DNA of 64,000 bases, from the NCBI GenBank assembly GCA_037349105.1, contig JAYJMM010000025.1, forward strand, positions 186,001-250,000, read 5' to 3'. This DNA is from Limnomonas spitsbergensis. Lineage: Eukaryota > Chlorophyta > Chlorophyceae > Chlamydomonadales. Position numbers and translations under genes: made by a program. The notes beneath the pieces are model-generated. The model saw nothing but the letters and a program-made list of their open reading frames with translations, did not search any database and was not told the origin of the DNA. This document shows, piece by piece, positions 1-10,120 of the stretch (positions are counted from its first letter, which is position 1; each line of letters starts with the position of its first letter).

Positions 1-654
1 GCACTGACCCTAGGAAGCAACATCTCTGGGCAGCTTGACCGGCACTAGTAGACAGCAGGCTGTGGGCCGACGGCAAGCAAGGGCATAGCCTAGTACACAA
101 GTAATTGTCTTTATTTCACAAATGGACCGTAGCCGCATGAGCATCGAGCCAATGGAGTACATAAGGATGACGGCAACAACGCTGAATAAGTAGTAGACTT
201 GTATGACTACATTCCACTCATCAGTTGAGGTTTCCGCAGGGCCAGCGGGCGCAAGGGTACGACACCGTTGCTGCTGCGCACATCTCCTGTGGCCTAGGGG
301 CCAGGTGTCAACGGCGCAGTGGGGCGAGAGCAGTCGGTTTATCTGTCTCCCTGATTTTTTTTCAGTATAACTCTTGCCAGTGTGTGGATTTGGAGGATTG
401 GATTTGGATGACTTCATGATGTTACCCAGGCATGACTCCGTTCGCGGATTTCCGGATTCTTTTTGCTCTGATCAGGCCAGGGAGTGATCTGGACTAGCTC
501 AGACAGGGGCCTTCTTAGGGTGTGTATGTGGCGAGCGTGGGCTGGCTGTACCTGGGGTTAGCCGCGGGAGTAGGTGGATTTATGTTTTCATAACTGTCTG
601 GTTTGCAGACATATGTTAGGGAGCTTCAAGTTTCTGTGTGTACATGTCACTATC
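1..654. other. No gene recognised
   Basis: No reading frame here shows a recognisable domain or a convincing exon series. The right part probably belongs to the internal region of the element relic that follows, but recognisable similarity to the 21-kb element begins only near 655. Confidence 0.4.
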
Positions 655-988
655 CGTTTCTTTTTCAGTACCACCCCTAGCAGGGCTCCCCACGCACGCC
701 CGAAGGGCTTAACGTTGGGACTGAGCGGGGGGCGAGTAAAAGTAGGGGCGGTACCCACGAGTCAGCCAGGGGCGCCCAGGCAGGCCAACTAGTGAAGACC
801 TTTCACTTGGGCTGTCTTGATACTAGTACTCTATACAGTTACCCCCTTTACAGCCCTTGTATCTCAGTAAACTAAGGAGCCATTGTGTACTACGGTGATG
901 TACCATAGTTGTTAGGTGAGGGCGCCTCTCGAAAGCACCCTGGCCGGCTTTTACCATTATATCACGGTTACTGCTTTATGGTGCGACA
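655..988 (+). mobile_element. 3' end of a relic of the large gypsy-like element
   Basis: Read on the plus strand, this matches the reverse complement of the left internal end of the 17-kb element (about 20,767-21,075). It shares a stretch ending in cagtaccacccc, then ggctccccgc, then gggcttaacg, then the purine-rich gcggggggcgagtaaa and aggggcggtacccacgag. It ends in ttactgctttatggtgcgaca, the exact outer end of repeat A. The two bases after it are gc, as in the other copies. This is therefore the internal-purine tract-A junction of a diverged copy in the opposite orientation. No repeat B can be recognised to its right. Confidence 0.8.
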
Positions 989-2430
989 GCCCTTGTCGTC
1001 AGCTGACAAAAAGCAAGAACATGAGAGACAAGCGACCAACACGCAATCACAACGGCTACAGTTACTTATGGGTGCAATTATTTATGTAAAGAAAACATTT
1101 ACCCCGCCACGATATACCTCTAGCTAGAATACGCTGAAATTTAGCATAACCTAATTATGCGACTGGTAAATGACCAGGAATCCTCTCCAAAGCGGGAGGT
1201 AAACGCCTCCACCACAGCCCAAACCACAGCCGAAAAACGGCAACCAACCTTGAGTGGGAGGCTTGCGCAATACCCGGTAGCAGCCGTAAATAGGTACGTA
1301 AGGCCTGCACTACCCAGAGGCCCTCTCAACCCGAAGCCAACACCGCAAACCGGAAAATAACAGTTAAAAACATGGACTAATAAATACCCCTTTCCGACAG
1401 ACCCCGGGCGGGGAGAAAGCAAGTAAGTGGATTAACGGATTATGAAAAACTTCTGGAGGAGGGTGCTTCTGACTGATCTCATGAGACGGGATATAGACAC
1501 TGCCAAAAAGGCAGCGCTCAAAACGCAGGACACACATTACCGGTACATACACTAGAGCGTGACGCTTTGCGTCACGCCAAAACAGCGAGTGTGACCGGCG
1601 TTAGTGAGTACATTTTTCAGTACAGTATGTGGTTTAAAAAACCATGTGTTCCGGATTTAAGGGACAGCGTAAGATTCAAATGTATTATTTTAATTTGGCG
1701 GTACTGGAACCTGCTAGGGGGGGCTGCGGCTTGTGCACTGCATATTATGTGCTTTATATTTGACTTTCTTCCCCAAATAGTGAATTAATTATTTATTGAA
1801 AGCTCGTCTCGGGGCAACGAATGGACACAACTAACACAACCTCTCCATATCTGACGAATATTGAGGGGAGGCAATTTTAGTCTACTAAATTCACGTAAAT
1901 TAGCCGTGTTTTATCAACAAGCATTTCAAAGTGACAGTTGCTGGACATGAGCTAGTTTGGTGGTTTGGGCATGTGGATCTACATGCATGCCACACAAACA
2001 GCTGGGCGACGCTGGTACTTTTGAGGTTGGCTCTTGGCAATGTGAAGGGCATCGCCCTCACCCTCAAGACGGGCTCCAAGATCAAGGGCTGCTTGTTTGC
2101 GATGAATTATGCGGTCGTCCTGGACAAAACGAAATTTAATTACCCCCCCCCTTCCTCATGGGCAATGGCATATCTCCCCCCTTCCCCTCCGTCCTCCTCC
2201 TTCACCCCCTGCGTCCCTTTTCCCAATAATTAGTTTTGGTCGGTTGAGTGTACTATCGTCGTATCAGTCAGAATTCTTTCCGGCCGTTTTGCAAGAAAAC
2301 GAATGGTTGGTTAGTGTTATGATTGATACCGAAACGGAAATAAGATAAGCTCTTTTGCTCTAAACCGCGGGGGGGGGGGGAAATCGCTAGTACGGGATGA
2401 AGCACCGTTCACAGCACATGTAGTAGCTTT
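989..2430. other. No gene recognised
   Basis: A short open stretch at about 1,931-2,150 (plus) has coding-like composition, but no domain or supporting exon was found. The rest is AT-richer DNA without recognisable features. Confidence 0.35.
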
Positions 2431-2517
2431 ATTTTCTTCCAACGGGACAGTTCATTGGGCGCCCACGCGGCCGAGCCTGTTTGAGCAGGGCCCAGAGGTT
2501 TTATGTCATTGACATTG
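2431..2517 (+). mobile_element. LINE 3'-tail fragment
   Basis: The segment carries aacgggacag, gggcgcccacgcggccgagc, a T-rich spacer, gggcccagagg and tttatgtcattgac. This is the same ordered block that ends the plus-strand LINE copy near 45,250-45,320. It is a 5'-truncated 3' end of that family with no coding sequence left. Confidence 0.7.
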
Positions 2518-3540
2518 GAATGCAGTAGCTTATACGCTACTTTTCTGCTTCGTATCAAATGCTTCTGATACTATTAGGCAGCTTAGGTTTGACATGCGTT
2601 TGTAGCCAAAAATGAACCACTGATTGCCATTCGAGTGGTTCTGGAGCAAAAAAGAACCACTTGTCTTATATATTTTTGGCTTCCAAACATAAAAACGATC
2701 AAATAAGTAAAACGAGTGGCGTGATAAGATAAGTGGCAGGCTTTCAGCCGAAAATAACTCGGAATAAAACCTATTCCGACTACTACGCATGTCATCCAGG
2801 TATGCATCCGTCGGTGCAACATACCACATGGTTACACTCGTTATTGACCGCTCAGTTATATTCGATGCAGCGATGCCGGTATGTCAAACGTAATGGGGTA
2901 AATGATTTTTCAAACAGCCGAACAACCCTCATTAATATTTCAACCCTTCAATTTCAGCCAGTAGCAACGGAATGAATCTTAGCCTTCAGGATTTATTTTA
3001 GGCTTGTCAACATTGCAGACGGATGAGAAGGACACCGTTCTTGCCTTTCATCTATCTTGATTACTTTCTTTCTCTTTCTCTGTATGTCGGTACTTGTTGC
3101 CTTCATCTCAACCTCCAAAAGCTTCTCATACTAAGTGTTAGGCAGCTGGCCCGCTGTGGGCCACCCCAATGGCGTCGAAGTAGTCGAAGATGGCAAACAG
3201 CGTACACCTTACTCCACTGGTCAAGCATGACACGCTGTGGACTGTGTTGCAGTCGTGTGCCGTGGCGCAACCACTGGGACGGTCGGGGCACTCGATGTGG
3301 CCATCAACTGCAAACATGAGACGAGCACCCTCAAAGTCATTGTTTAGTGCGACGCTGACGGTGACGAGGTCCATATCCCGGTGGAAGGCGATGCGCTGCT
3401 AGTCATCGGTGGAGCCGCCGGCTGTCGTGCGTTGCCGCAGAATGAAGCGTACGTACGTGGCGTCCCTGAGGACACATATGCAGGAGGAAAAACTGTCCAC
3501 CCTCAACACATGTAAAACGGTATGAGGAGGACTGACTCTT

Positions 3541-3812
3541 TACCCTAAAACCCTATCCTATCCCATACCTCAAAACTATGCATGACGGCATGAGGAGGAA
3601 ATACCCTGAACCTCAACCCCAACCCTTACCCTTACCCTTACCCAGAACCCCAACCCTTACCCTTTAGCCCAATGCTTAACCTTAACTGTCTCTCCACCCT
3701 CAACCTCAACCTCAAGCATCAATCTTACCCTGCCTGAACCCAAACCCTGGACACAACCATTAATCCGAACCCTGCTAGCCCTAACCCTAACCCTTCACCC
3801 TAACATAAATCC
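3541..3812. repeat. Degenerate telomere-like repeats inside an intron
   Basis: This stretch repeats accctaaaaccc, aacccttaccctt and ccctaaccctaaccc with drift. It lies wholly within the inferred intron 3862-3466 of the dioxygenase-like gene, so the transcript would carry the TTAGGG-like strand. Confidence 0.75.
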
Positions 3813-4369
3813 AAGTAGACAAGGGATGTGATGCAGTGGAACAGTTTGCAGGTTGGTCACACCTCGCAATGTCCAAGCTTGGGAGAAGCCCGGCCCCAAA
3901 TGCAATGGCGGCTTCCACAGTGCGGCTGCCGATGGCAACATCCAGCTCCTGCCCAGAGACCGCCAGCTTGAAATCCATGGGAGCAAAGCTGTGGTTCCCT
4001 TCGAAAACCTGCACGCCTCCCGGAGAAATCTTGCAGAAGGCGGCAAGCTGGCTTTCCAAGCGGCCGATGAGTGTCGCACACTGTGCGCTGTCCAGCAGGC
4101 CGGGGATCACCCTAACAACGCCGCCGCCGCTGTCGCCGTTGTGAGCATTGCTGTGGACTCTGGCAGGAGTAGGTCTGGCTGCAATAGGGAGAAGCTGAGG
4201 GCCTTGGGCGCTGCGGATGATGCTCTAGAAATCCATCAGTTGAAGTTCTTCGGGCGAAGCAGTGCCGAGCAGCAGTCGCTCGCCAGGGGCTGCCGCGTCA
4301 TAGCTGCAGCTCAGACCTTCCCACCGACCGATCGACCCGCCGAGTTGAAAGACTAAATGCACAGTACTC

Positions 4370-4575
4370 CCCTTTTGGACGTTGTAGTCAGCCAGTGTGT
4401 GCTCTTCCTCCAGTTTCTTCGCGCCAAGGATGAGGCGTTGTTGATCCGGAGGAATACCTGGATCCCAGCAGGGGCGATGAGTATTGGCTTCTCCAGGGTC
4501 AAAGGTTTACCAATCCCGAGTGTCACAAAACTCCATGCCAATGGGTTTGGACGTTGTAGTCAGCCAGTTTATTTT
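4370..4575 (-). repeat. Duplicated fragment of ubiquitin-like exon
   Basis: The 21-base stretch encoding LADYNVQ (at about 4,375-4,397) occurs again at about 4,548-4,569, just upstream of exon 2 on the minus strand. This short partial duplication is consistent with local rearrangement of the gene. Confidence 0.6.
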
Positions 4576-5150
4576 GTGTGTTATTTGTTGTTTTTCGTCC
4601 AACAGCCCACCAGCCAAGGCGGGAGTTGCTCGTGGCGGAAGATCCCTAATTGCAAGGGATCAGGATGACTGGTTGAGTATGCCGTCCTCATCCATCCCCA
4701 ACGGCTATCCCTCATAAACAAACTTACGCTGCTTGCTCCTAGAGGAAAACCTCAATGCATACGATCAGTAGGATTTGTTGATTATGCAGTTTCATCCATG
4801 CCCAACTGATCTTTGTTGGAGACAAACTATGGTCGCTCAGGCCCCAGGGATACCTGGATGCATGGGAAGATCGGCAACCTGCCGGCCTATGGCCCAGGAG
4901 TTGGTGTGATTTGAGATCCCGGCTGTTGGCCAGTCCAGGATTGGTGACAATGTTGCATTTTGTGGCCACATGGCTGCCCTGCAAAAGCGGCCTCATGGCC
5001 CCAAAATGCACACAACACCCAAACAGTGGCAAGCTGCCCATCCTCACCCCACTTGTCCTGGATTTTCGACTTGATGTTGGACACCGTGTCTGAAGATTCA
5101 CACTCGATGATTATTTCCTCTCCTCTCAAATCCTGGACAATAATGTGCAT

Positions 5151-7049
5151 TCTCCCTGGGTGCAAAAGACAGGGAGACCAGCAGGAAGGAGGAGGGGCTA
5201 ACATCAGATACAAGATATAGGCACCTGCCCTATCCCTCACCCTTGACTCTCACCCAAAAACCCAAACTTGCAAGCATCAGATACAAGATGACGCACTGGG
5301 CCAAATGGGTTGCTTCCTAAATCCATGCAACCTTGCTGGCGTACCGCCATGCAACCTTGCTGGCGTACCGCCATGCAACCGTGCTGTAGTCACGGACATA
5401 TGTCGTTGTTTTGATCTATGTTCAGGGAGCAACAAGGTCAACTGTAAAATGTTTTTGACTGGAATGTTTCATGTTTAGGGACAACGAATCAAAAAAATCG
5501 CCAAAACAGCGACATAACTTCAGCAAAACTTTTGAAGCTACAACGAACTTCGAACACAACGAAACATTATAACACATAAGATGAAAGTGGAGTGCTGGGC
5601 TAACTTGACATAGGGGAGATAGCCAGTGCTTCTTAAGAGCGCTTCAGGTACAACTCGGCTACGTCATAGCTTGCAGCTCTCGGGCCTGGTGCAACGGCGA
5701 CGATGCCCAGCAGCCCAGTCGAGACGATGCATGGTCCCTACGATGGTCCCTACGATGGCGGCCAGGCGGTCCCCCCGAGGCCCAGGGTGCTACAGCTGCG
5801 CGGAGCACCCACTGAGCATTTGCGGCAATGCAGCATATCCGGTTCAAGTCCCTTTGCATACCATCACAATAACATCGGTATACGTTTCCAGGGATCGATC
5901 TGTTGCTCGACCTGTCCTACACAATTTAGTTTCGTAATTCCAGTAACGGCAGTTGCTTTCTATATCCAAGGATCATCCGAGGACATTGCACTACTCTCAA
6001 GTACCTGAGGTGAATTGCTTACCAGGGTACATTTCCGAATGGCAGCAGGGGATCGGGCGTTTTCGGAACCCGACTCAATTTCAGCATGTAACGTCTTTAT
6101 ACGAAGCTTTATAAGGTTTTCGCATGGATGCAGTTCGATTATGTCCCGCAATGCTCCTACTGCAGCGCTAGCTGCTATAAAGGTGCGGACTCAGTCGTGC
6201 GAAGTACGGTACAGGGGGATTTGTGCATATGTGTCGACCGTGTAGGCTATCGGTTTTAATAAATACATTATTGCTGTCGCCCCGGAAGATTTAGTCTCTA
6301 ATGCTTCATGATCGGCGACGAGTCAGGACATCTATGTTGCCAAGTACCTTGCCACCCAGCTACAGGCCTTGAGTTAATTTAGTCATGTCAGAAAACCATT
6401 GGCGAATGGCGAATATGCAAACGAACAGCACATCGATACCGTCGACGAGCGACAAGTACCACGAGCTGAATACCTGCAGAATCGTAAGTGTAGCACGATC
6501 CCGGGGCATGCATGACCGGCTTGGCGAATCTCAACCTGGATAGTGCGACTAGCTTGTTACTCACATTGCAGTTAAATGGACGGGGTCGACATGGGTCTCG
6601 GGCGGGGAATACATTTGGCATGCAAGTTGTATGTTGCAATCCAAGACACACATTTGCATACTGTGTGACAACCAACTGAACTTTCACTCATGCAGCATGC
6701 CACGTTTATGACAGTGCGCACACGCCCCATTAAATACTCAGTTGAAAACTATGGAGTTCCTGTACACAGTCTCAAGCAACATTTGCACCCCAAACCTGCA
6801 CCCCAAACCAGCCCAAGCCTCTTACCCGCGCGTGCCGTCTGTCGACCCTTCCTCTCCCGCCCCCTAACGACTCTTTCTCTCACACCCCATCATGCCCTCC
6901 TTGACCTGCTGGGGGTCAGGGTGAAGCACCTTAGTAGCCCTGGTAAACCCTTGACCCTATCATGCCCCATGTTGACCTCCTCGAGGTTAAGGGTTGCCCT
7001 TTGTTTAGTTCAGGGTAAAGCTCAAATACTACCTGCTGATGAACTGTCT
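5151..7049. other. Intergenic; short 27-bp repeat
   Basis: No gene is recognised. A 27-bp unit (catgcaaccttgctggcgta) is present in about 2.5 copies at 5,328-5,385. The rest shows no exon series, RNA gene or domain. Confidence 0.4.
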
Positions 7050-7275
7050 AATCGCACCATGCATTTTGTTACCTTGGAATTTTGCTCACTGGAATTTCCT
7101 CCGTCGCCCTCTCATGACAGCCTTCAGAAAACTCCTCAGTTTCTTTTCTTTCACCTCCTGATGCCTTTGACAGGAAAGAGAGGCCATGGTGTGTGCAGGA
7201 GCACCATGTCGTGCACATTGACATCAAGATCGCCCCCCCAGTCCTAGCAACATGCACATTCCCAGCTGGACTACC
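7050..7275 (-). repeat. Dispersed direct repeat, copy 1
   Basis: About 225 bp closely matches 8,815-9,050, including ctctcatgacag, ctcctgatgcctttgacagg, aagagaggccatgg, cccagtcctagcaa and cagctggactaccacgtgta. A coding origin (an exon of a duplicated gene) is possible but was not recognised. Confidence 0.7.
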
Positions 7276-8429
7276 ACGTGTAGTACTACCTCAGCCAGCT
7301 GTCCTTGCCCTACTTCACACCCGTCGTCTCTCATCTCCCTGCTCACGCGCTCCAGCTCCTCCAACAGGACTGGGTGCTTTTGGCGCTCGTCAAATTCTGC
7401 ATGCCAAGCTGCTTGGCAGGCACATTGTCAGCTTGGAACGCAACCAAAAACCGATGATGCTTCGCGCCGAGCCGCACGCGCCGCCACACTCTGGGCCGAA
7501 CGCTCATCTGCCCCACCGGAGGGGTCTCGGTCCCCCCACCCAGCGCTTGCTGAGCCACGGCATCAGTGGCGGCATTGGCAAGCCTCAACTGCTGCACATT
7601 AGCCGTACGGCGACAGCCCCACTTACAGAGCGGGACCGCCTACTAGGAAGTTGGTGCGGCGGCAACAGTGGCCTCGCATACGGGTGCGGGCGCACTCGGC
7701 GACACCATCTATGCCACTGCTGCCATGGCAGCCGCCGCCACCTTCATGGCAATTGCCGTCGCAGCGGCCGTCGTCGTAGTCAGAGTCACCGCCACCACCA
7801 CCACCGCTGCCACCACCGGTCGGTCGGCGGGACCGGTCGGCGCGGCCAGGTATGAGTTGTGTACCGATTTTGTCACTGCCCTGACATTTTTAGCATGGTT
7901 GCATGTTCATGTTATGTTTCTTAACAATGTTTCCTGGAAAAGAAATGTTGTCATGGAAGTGTGGAGGTTGCAGCACCCCATTCTCCTTGACGCCGGGGTC
8001 CTTCCCGCAACAGGGTTCTTGCCTGTTGCGGCAAGGACCCAAATGCTTGGGCCCCGGCTGGTCGGCCAGACTCAGATTTGACCCCATCGGCCCAGTGATG
8101 GCATATTCCTGCCACCCTTGAGAAATGGTCTGGTGCAATCTACAAAACCTGATTTATGTCTCGCCCGGTGGGCATCCCCTCCAGGTATATGCTGGATAAT
8201 AATTCAACCCTCAACCCTCCATCCTCAAACCTCGACACGGACCCCCCCCCCACCCCAGGTGGCTGCATGCTATCCTGGCGCCCATCCAAGATATTGCGCT
8301 GGTGACGGCATCGGGATATCAGCCATCACCGGGGGGCAAGAGGCCACCAGCCTGCACCCATACATGCATTCACATAGGTGAGGATGTTTCATCGAAAACC
8401 ATGCACCATGCACCCATGCGCACAATATC

Positions 8430-8745
8430 TGGGTGGGGTGGGGTTTGAACATTTTAACCCTTAATCCTGCACCCACACATTTAATACCTGGGGGTAGGGT
8501 TTGGAATCTATAGCCCTGCACCGATACGCTGCACACGCAATATCTGAGGGTAGGGTGTGTAATCTGTAATCCTGATCCCTGACCCGCACACACAATACAG
8601 TCTAGGGACAGGTCACAAGATATCATTTAACCCTTAACCCATACATCCAATACCTGAGGGTAGGTTTATCTGTCATTCTGAACCCTGAACCATACATGTG
8701 AAACCTACAGGCCGGGAATTCGACAAGATTTCATGCTAAATTGGG
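8430..8745. repeat. Degenerate repeats with GGGTAGGG and CCCTTAACCC
   Basis: Irregular units of about 60 bp share an (a)atacctgagggtagggt core, with interspersed aacccttaaccc. The copies have drifted strongly. The motif resembles degenerate telomeric repeats. Confidence 0.5.
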
Positions 8746-8814
8746 GGGGGGGTTAGTTGAGGGTTGAGCAAAGATACCCACTGATAAAGCGTCTCCTCTC
8801 ATTCTGGAATTGGT

Positions 8815-9050
8815 TGCCCTGGCCTTTGGTACCCTGCAATTTAGCACCCTGGAATTCCATCCGTTGCCCTCTCATGACAGACTTCAGAAACCTCCACAGC
8901 TTCCTTTCTTTCAACTCCTGATGCCTTTGACAGGAAAGAGAGGCCATGGGTGTGTGCAAGGACGCCACGTTGTGCACATGCACATCGAGATGGGCCCCCA
9001 GTCCTAGCAAAATGCGCAATCCCAGCTGGACTACCACGTGTACCTATACC
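8815..9050 (-). repeat. Dispersed direct repeat, copy 2
   Basis: Second copy of the 225-bp repeat at 7,050-7,275, in the same orientation and about 1.7 kb away. Differences are scattered, so the duplication is not recent. Confidence 0.7.
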
Positions 9051-10120
9051 CGCACCTTACTTCGGCAACTCATGAAGTCCTAGAGTCCTTTTATGTGAAT
9101 TAGAATGCTCCTGCTTGGCTCATGAAACATGTGCTACGTTTCTTGGCGTCCACGCGTCATGTCTCTCAGTGTGGACTCGACGCCCACGTGTATAATGCTT
9201 GATTGTCTCTTACTCGAGGGCGGTTACGGATATAGAGTGAAGGATTCAGGCCCTAAGTCTAGGGGTACAGTGCATTAGTACTTTGACGCCGGTCTCATTC
9301 CTGTTGTAGGCACTACTTGGAGGTTGACATGACTTGAACCTCAACCCCTGTACCCCCTGAATTTGGTTTCAATGTTGCTGTATGCGCTACACTTCGGGCC
9401 CTTGTACTCGTCAACCCTCAAACCTTGAGGACTGTCTTCGGAATCTTCGGAATAGTTTGTATGTACGATCTCTCTAATTTAGGACTAGACTCTGGAGGGG
9501 CTGGGGACCCTATGGACTTCCTTTCCCTTGGATTGGGGTGGGCTCTTTCCTTCTCTCCTCTACCCCTCTCCTCCTATCCTCTCACCTCGTGCCTCATGTC
9601 TCCTTTGGGCGCCCATGCGGCCCAGCATTTTTTTAGTCTAGACATGTGACTTACTCCAACCCGACTGAGGATGAGGAATGCATGTGGATTCGCTATTTCG
9701 GAGTGAACTAGGATTACGGCTAAGAATTAGTCGACGTCATCACGAGACAATCATTGGAATGTACCGTAGCATCAACCGATAGTCAGGGACAGAGGCAAAC
9801 AAGGATTGTGAACTCATGGACCCATGACTCCAGTGCTTATAAATAGTGTGATGTGTCTTGACATTGTCATGTCACACTATTTTGGTTGAAGTGGGACGGC
9901 GGGCCGGAAGAGGAGGGGGCATTTTGTAGAATTTTTACGCATGAGTTATTGCGGCCGTAATCCAATCTAGTCAGGGAAACGACTACTTCGAACGTGTGAT
10001 TCATGACCACAATCCTGGGTTTCACGACCTCTCTGGTGTGCTGCACGTTAGCCCCCACACACAAACTCTGTATCCAATAGACGCATTTTTTCTTCCACCC
10101 TTCCAATTATTAAATACAAA
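9051..10120. other. Intergenic region with an 11-bp inverted repeat
   Basis: No gene is seen. An aaatagtgtga / tcacactattt inverted repeat brackets about 20 bases near 9,840-9,884, about 240 bases upstream of the start chosen for the following gene. It could form a hairpin; its role is unknown. A weak LINE-tail-like motif (gggcgcccatgcggcc) lies near 9,605. Confidence 0.4.

Larger units (their letters stand above)
3138..5150 (-). pseudogene. Ubiquitin-like / 2-oxoglutarate-Fe(II) dioxygenase gene with in-frame TAG
   Basis: Minus strand, four inferred exons: 5150-5048, 4457 to about 4320, 4178-3863 and 3465-3138. All junctions are GT-AG and the phases agree. Exons 1-2 encode a ubiquitin fold: MHIIVQDLRGEEI, SSDTVSNIKSKIQDKW, then [26 protein letters not shown] and a terminal LGG. 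Exon 3 reads VIPGLLDSAQCATLI and DFKLAVSGQELDVAI, as at the start of prolyl-4-hydroxylase-like domains. Exon 4 has FHRD (the HxD metal motif), LVTVSVALNNDFEGARL, a distal H in TVHSV and SGVR (2-oxoglutarate-binding R). A TAG at 3401-3399 lies seven codons before the HxD His. The exon 2 donor is ambiguous (two phase-1 GTs near 4,318 and 4,330). Predicted role: hydroxylation of protein side chains, with an N-terminal ubiquitin-like module. The stop suggests a pseudogene, an extra splice or an assembly error. The LHCII gene uses TAA normally, so stop-codon reassignment is unlikely. Confidence 0.75.

Noticed and set aside
1931..2233. Possible PARP-like fragment (LVLLRLALGNVKGI)
   Set aside because: Resemblance is limited to a few residues with no catalytic motif or flanking exon.
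3399..3401. Reassignment of TAG to glutamine (as in some ulvophytes)
   Set aside because: The LHCII gene ends with TAA at the canonical C-terminus and the unknown gene ends with TAG, so a standard code is more likely.
3853..4356. 167-residue plus-strand frame
   Set aside because: It is antisense to exons 2-3 of the dioxygenase-like gene, which have domain support and matching splice phases.
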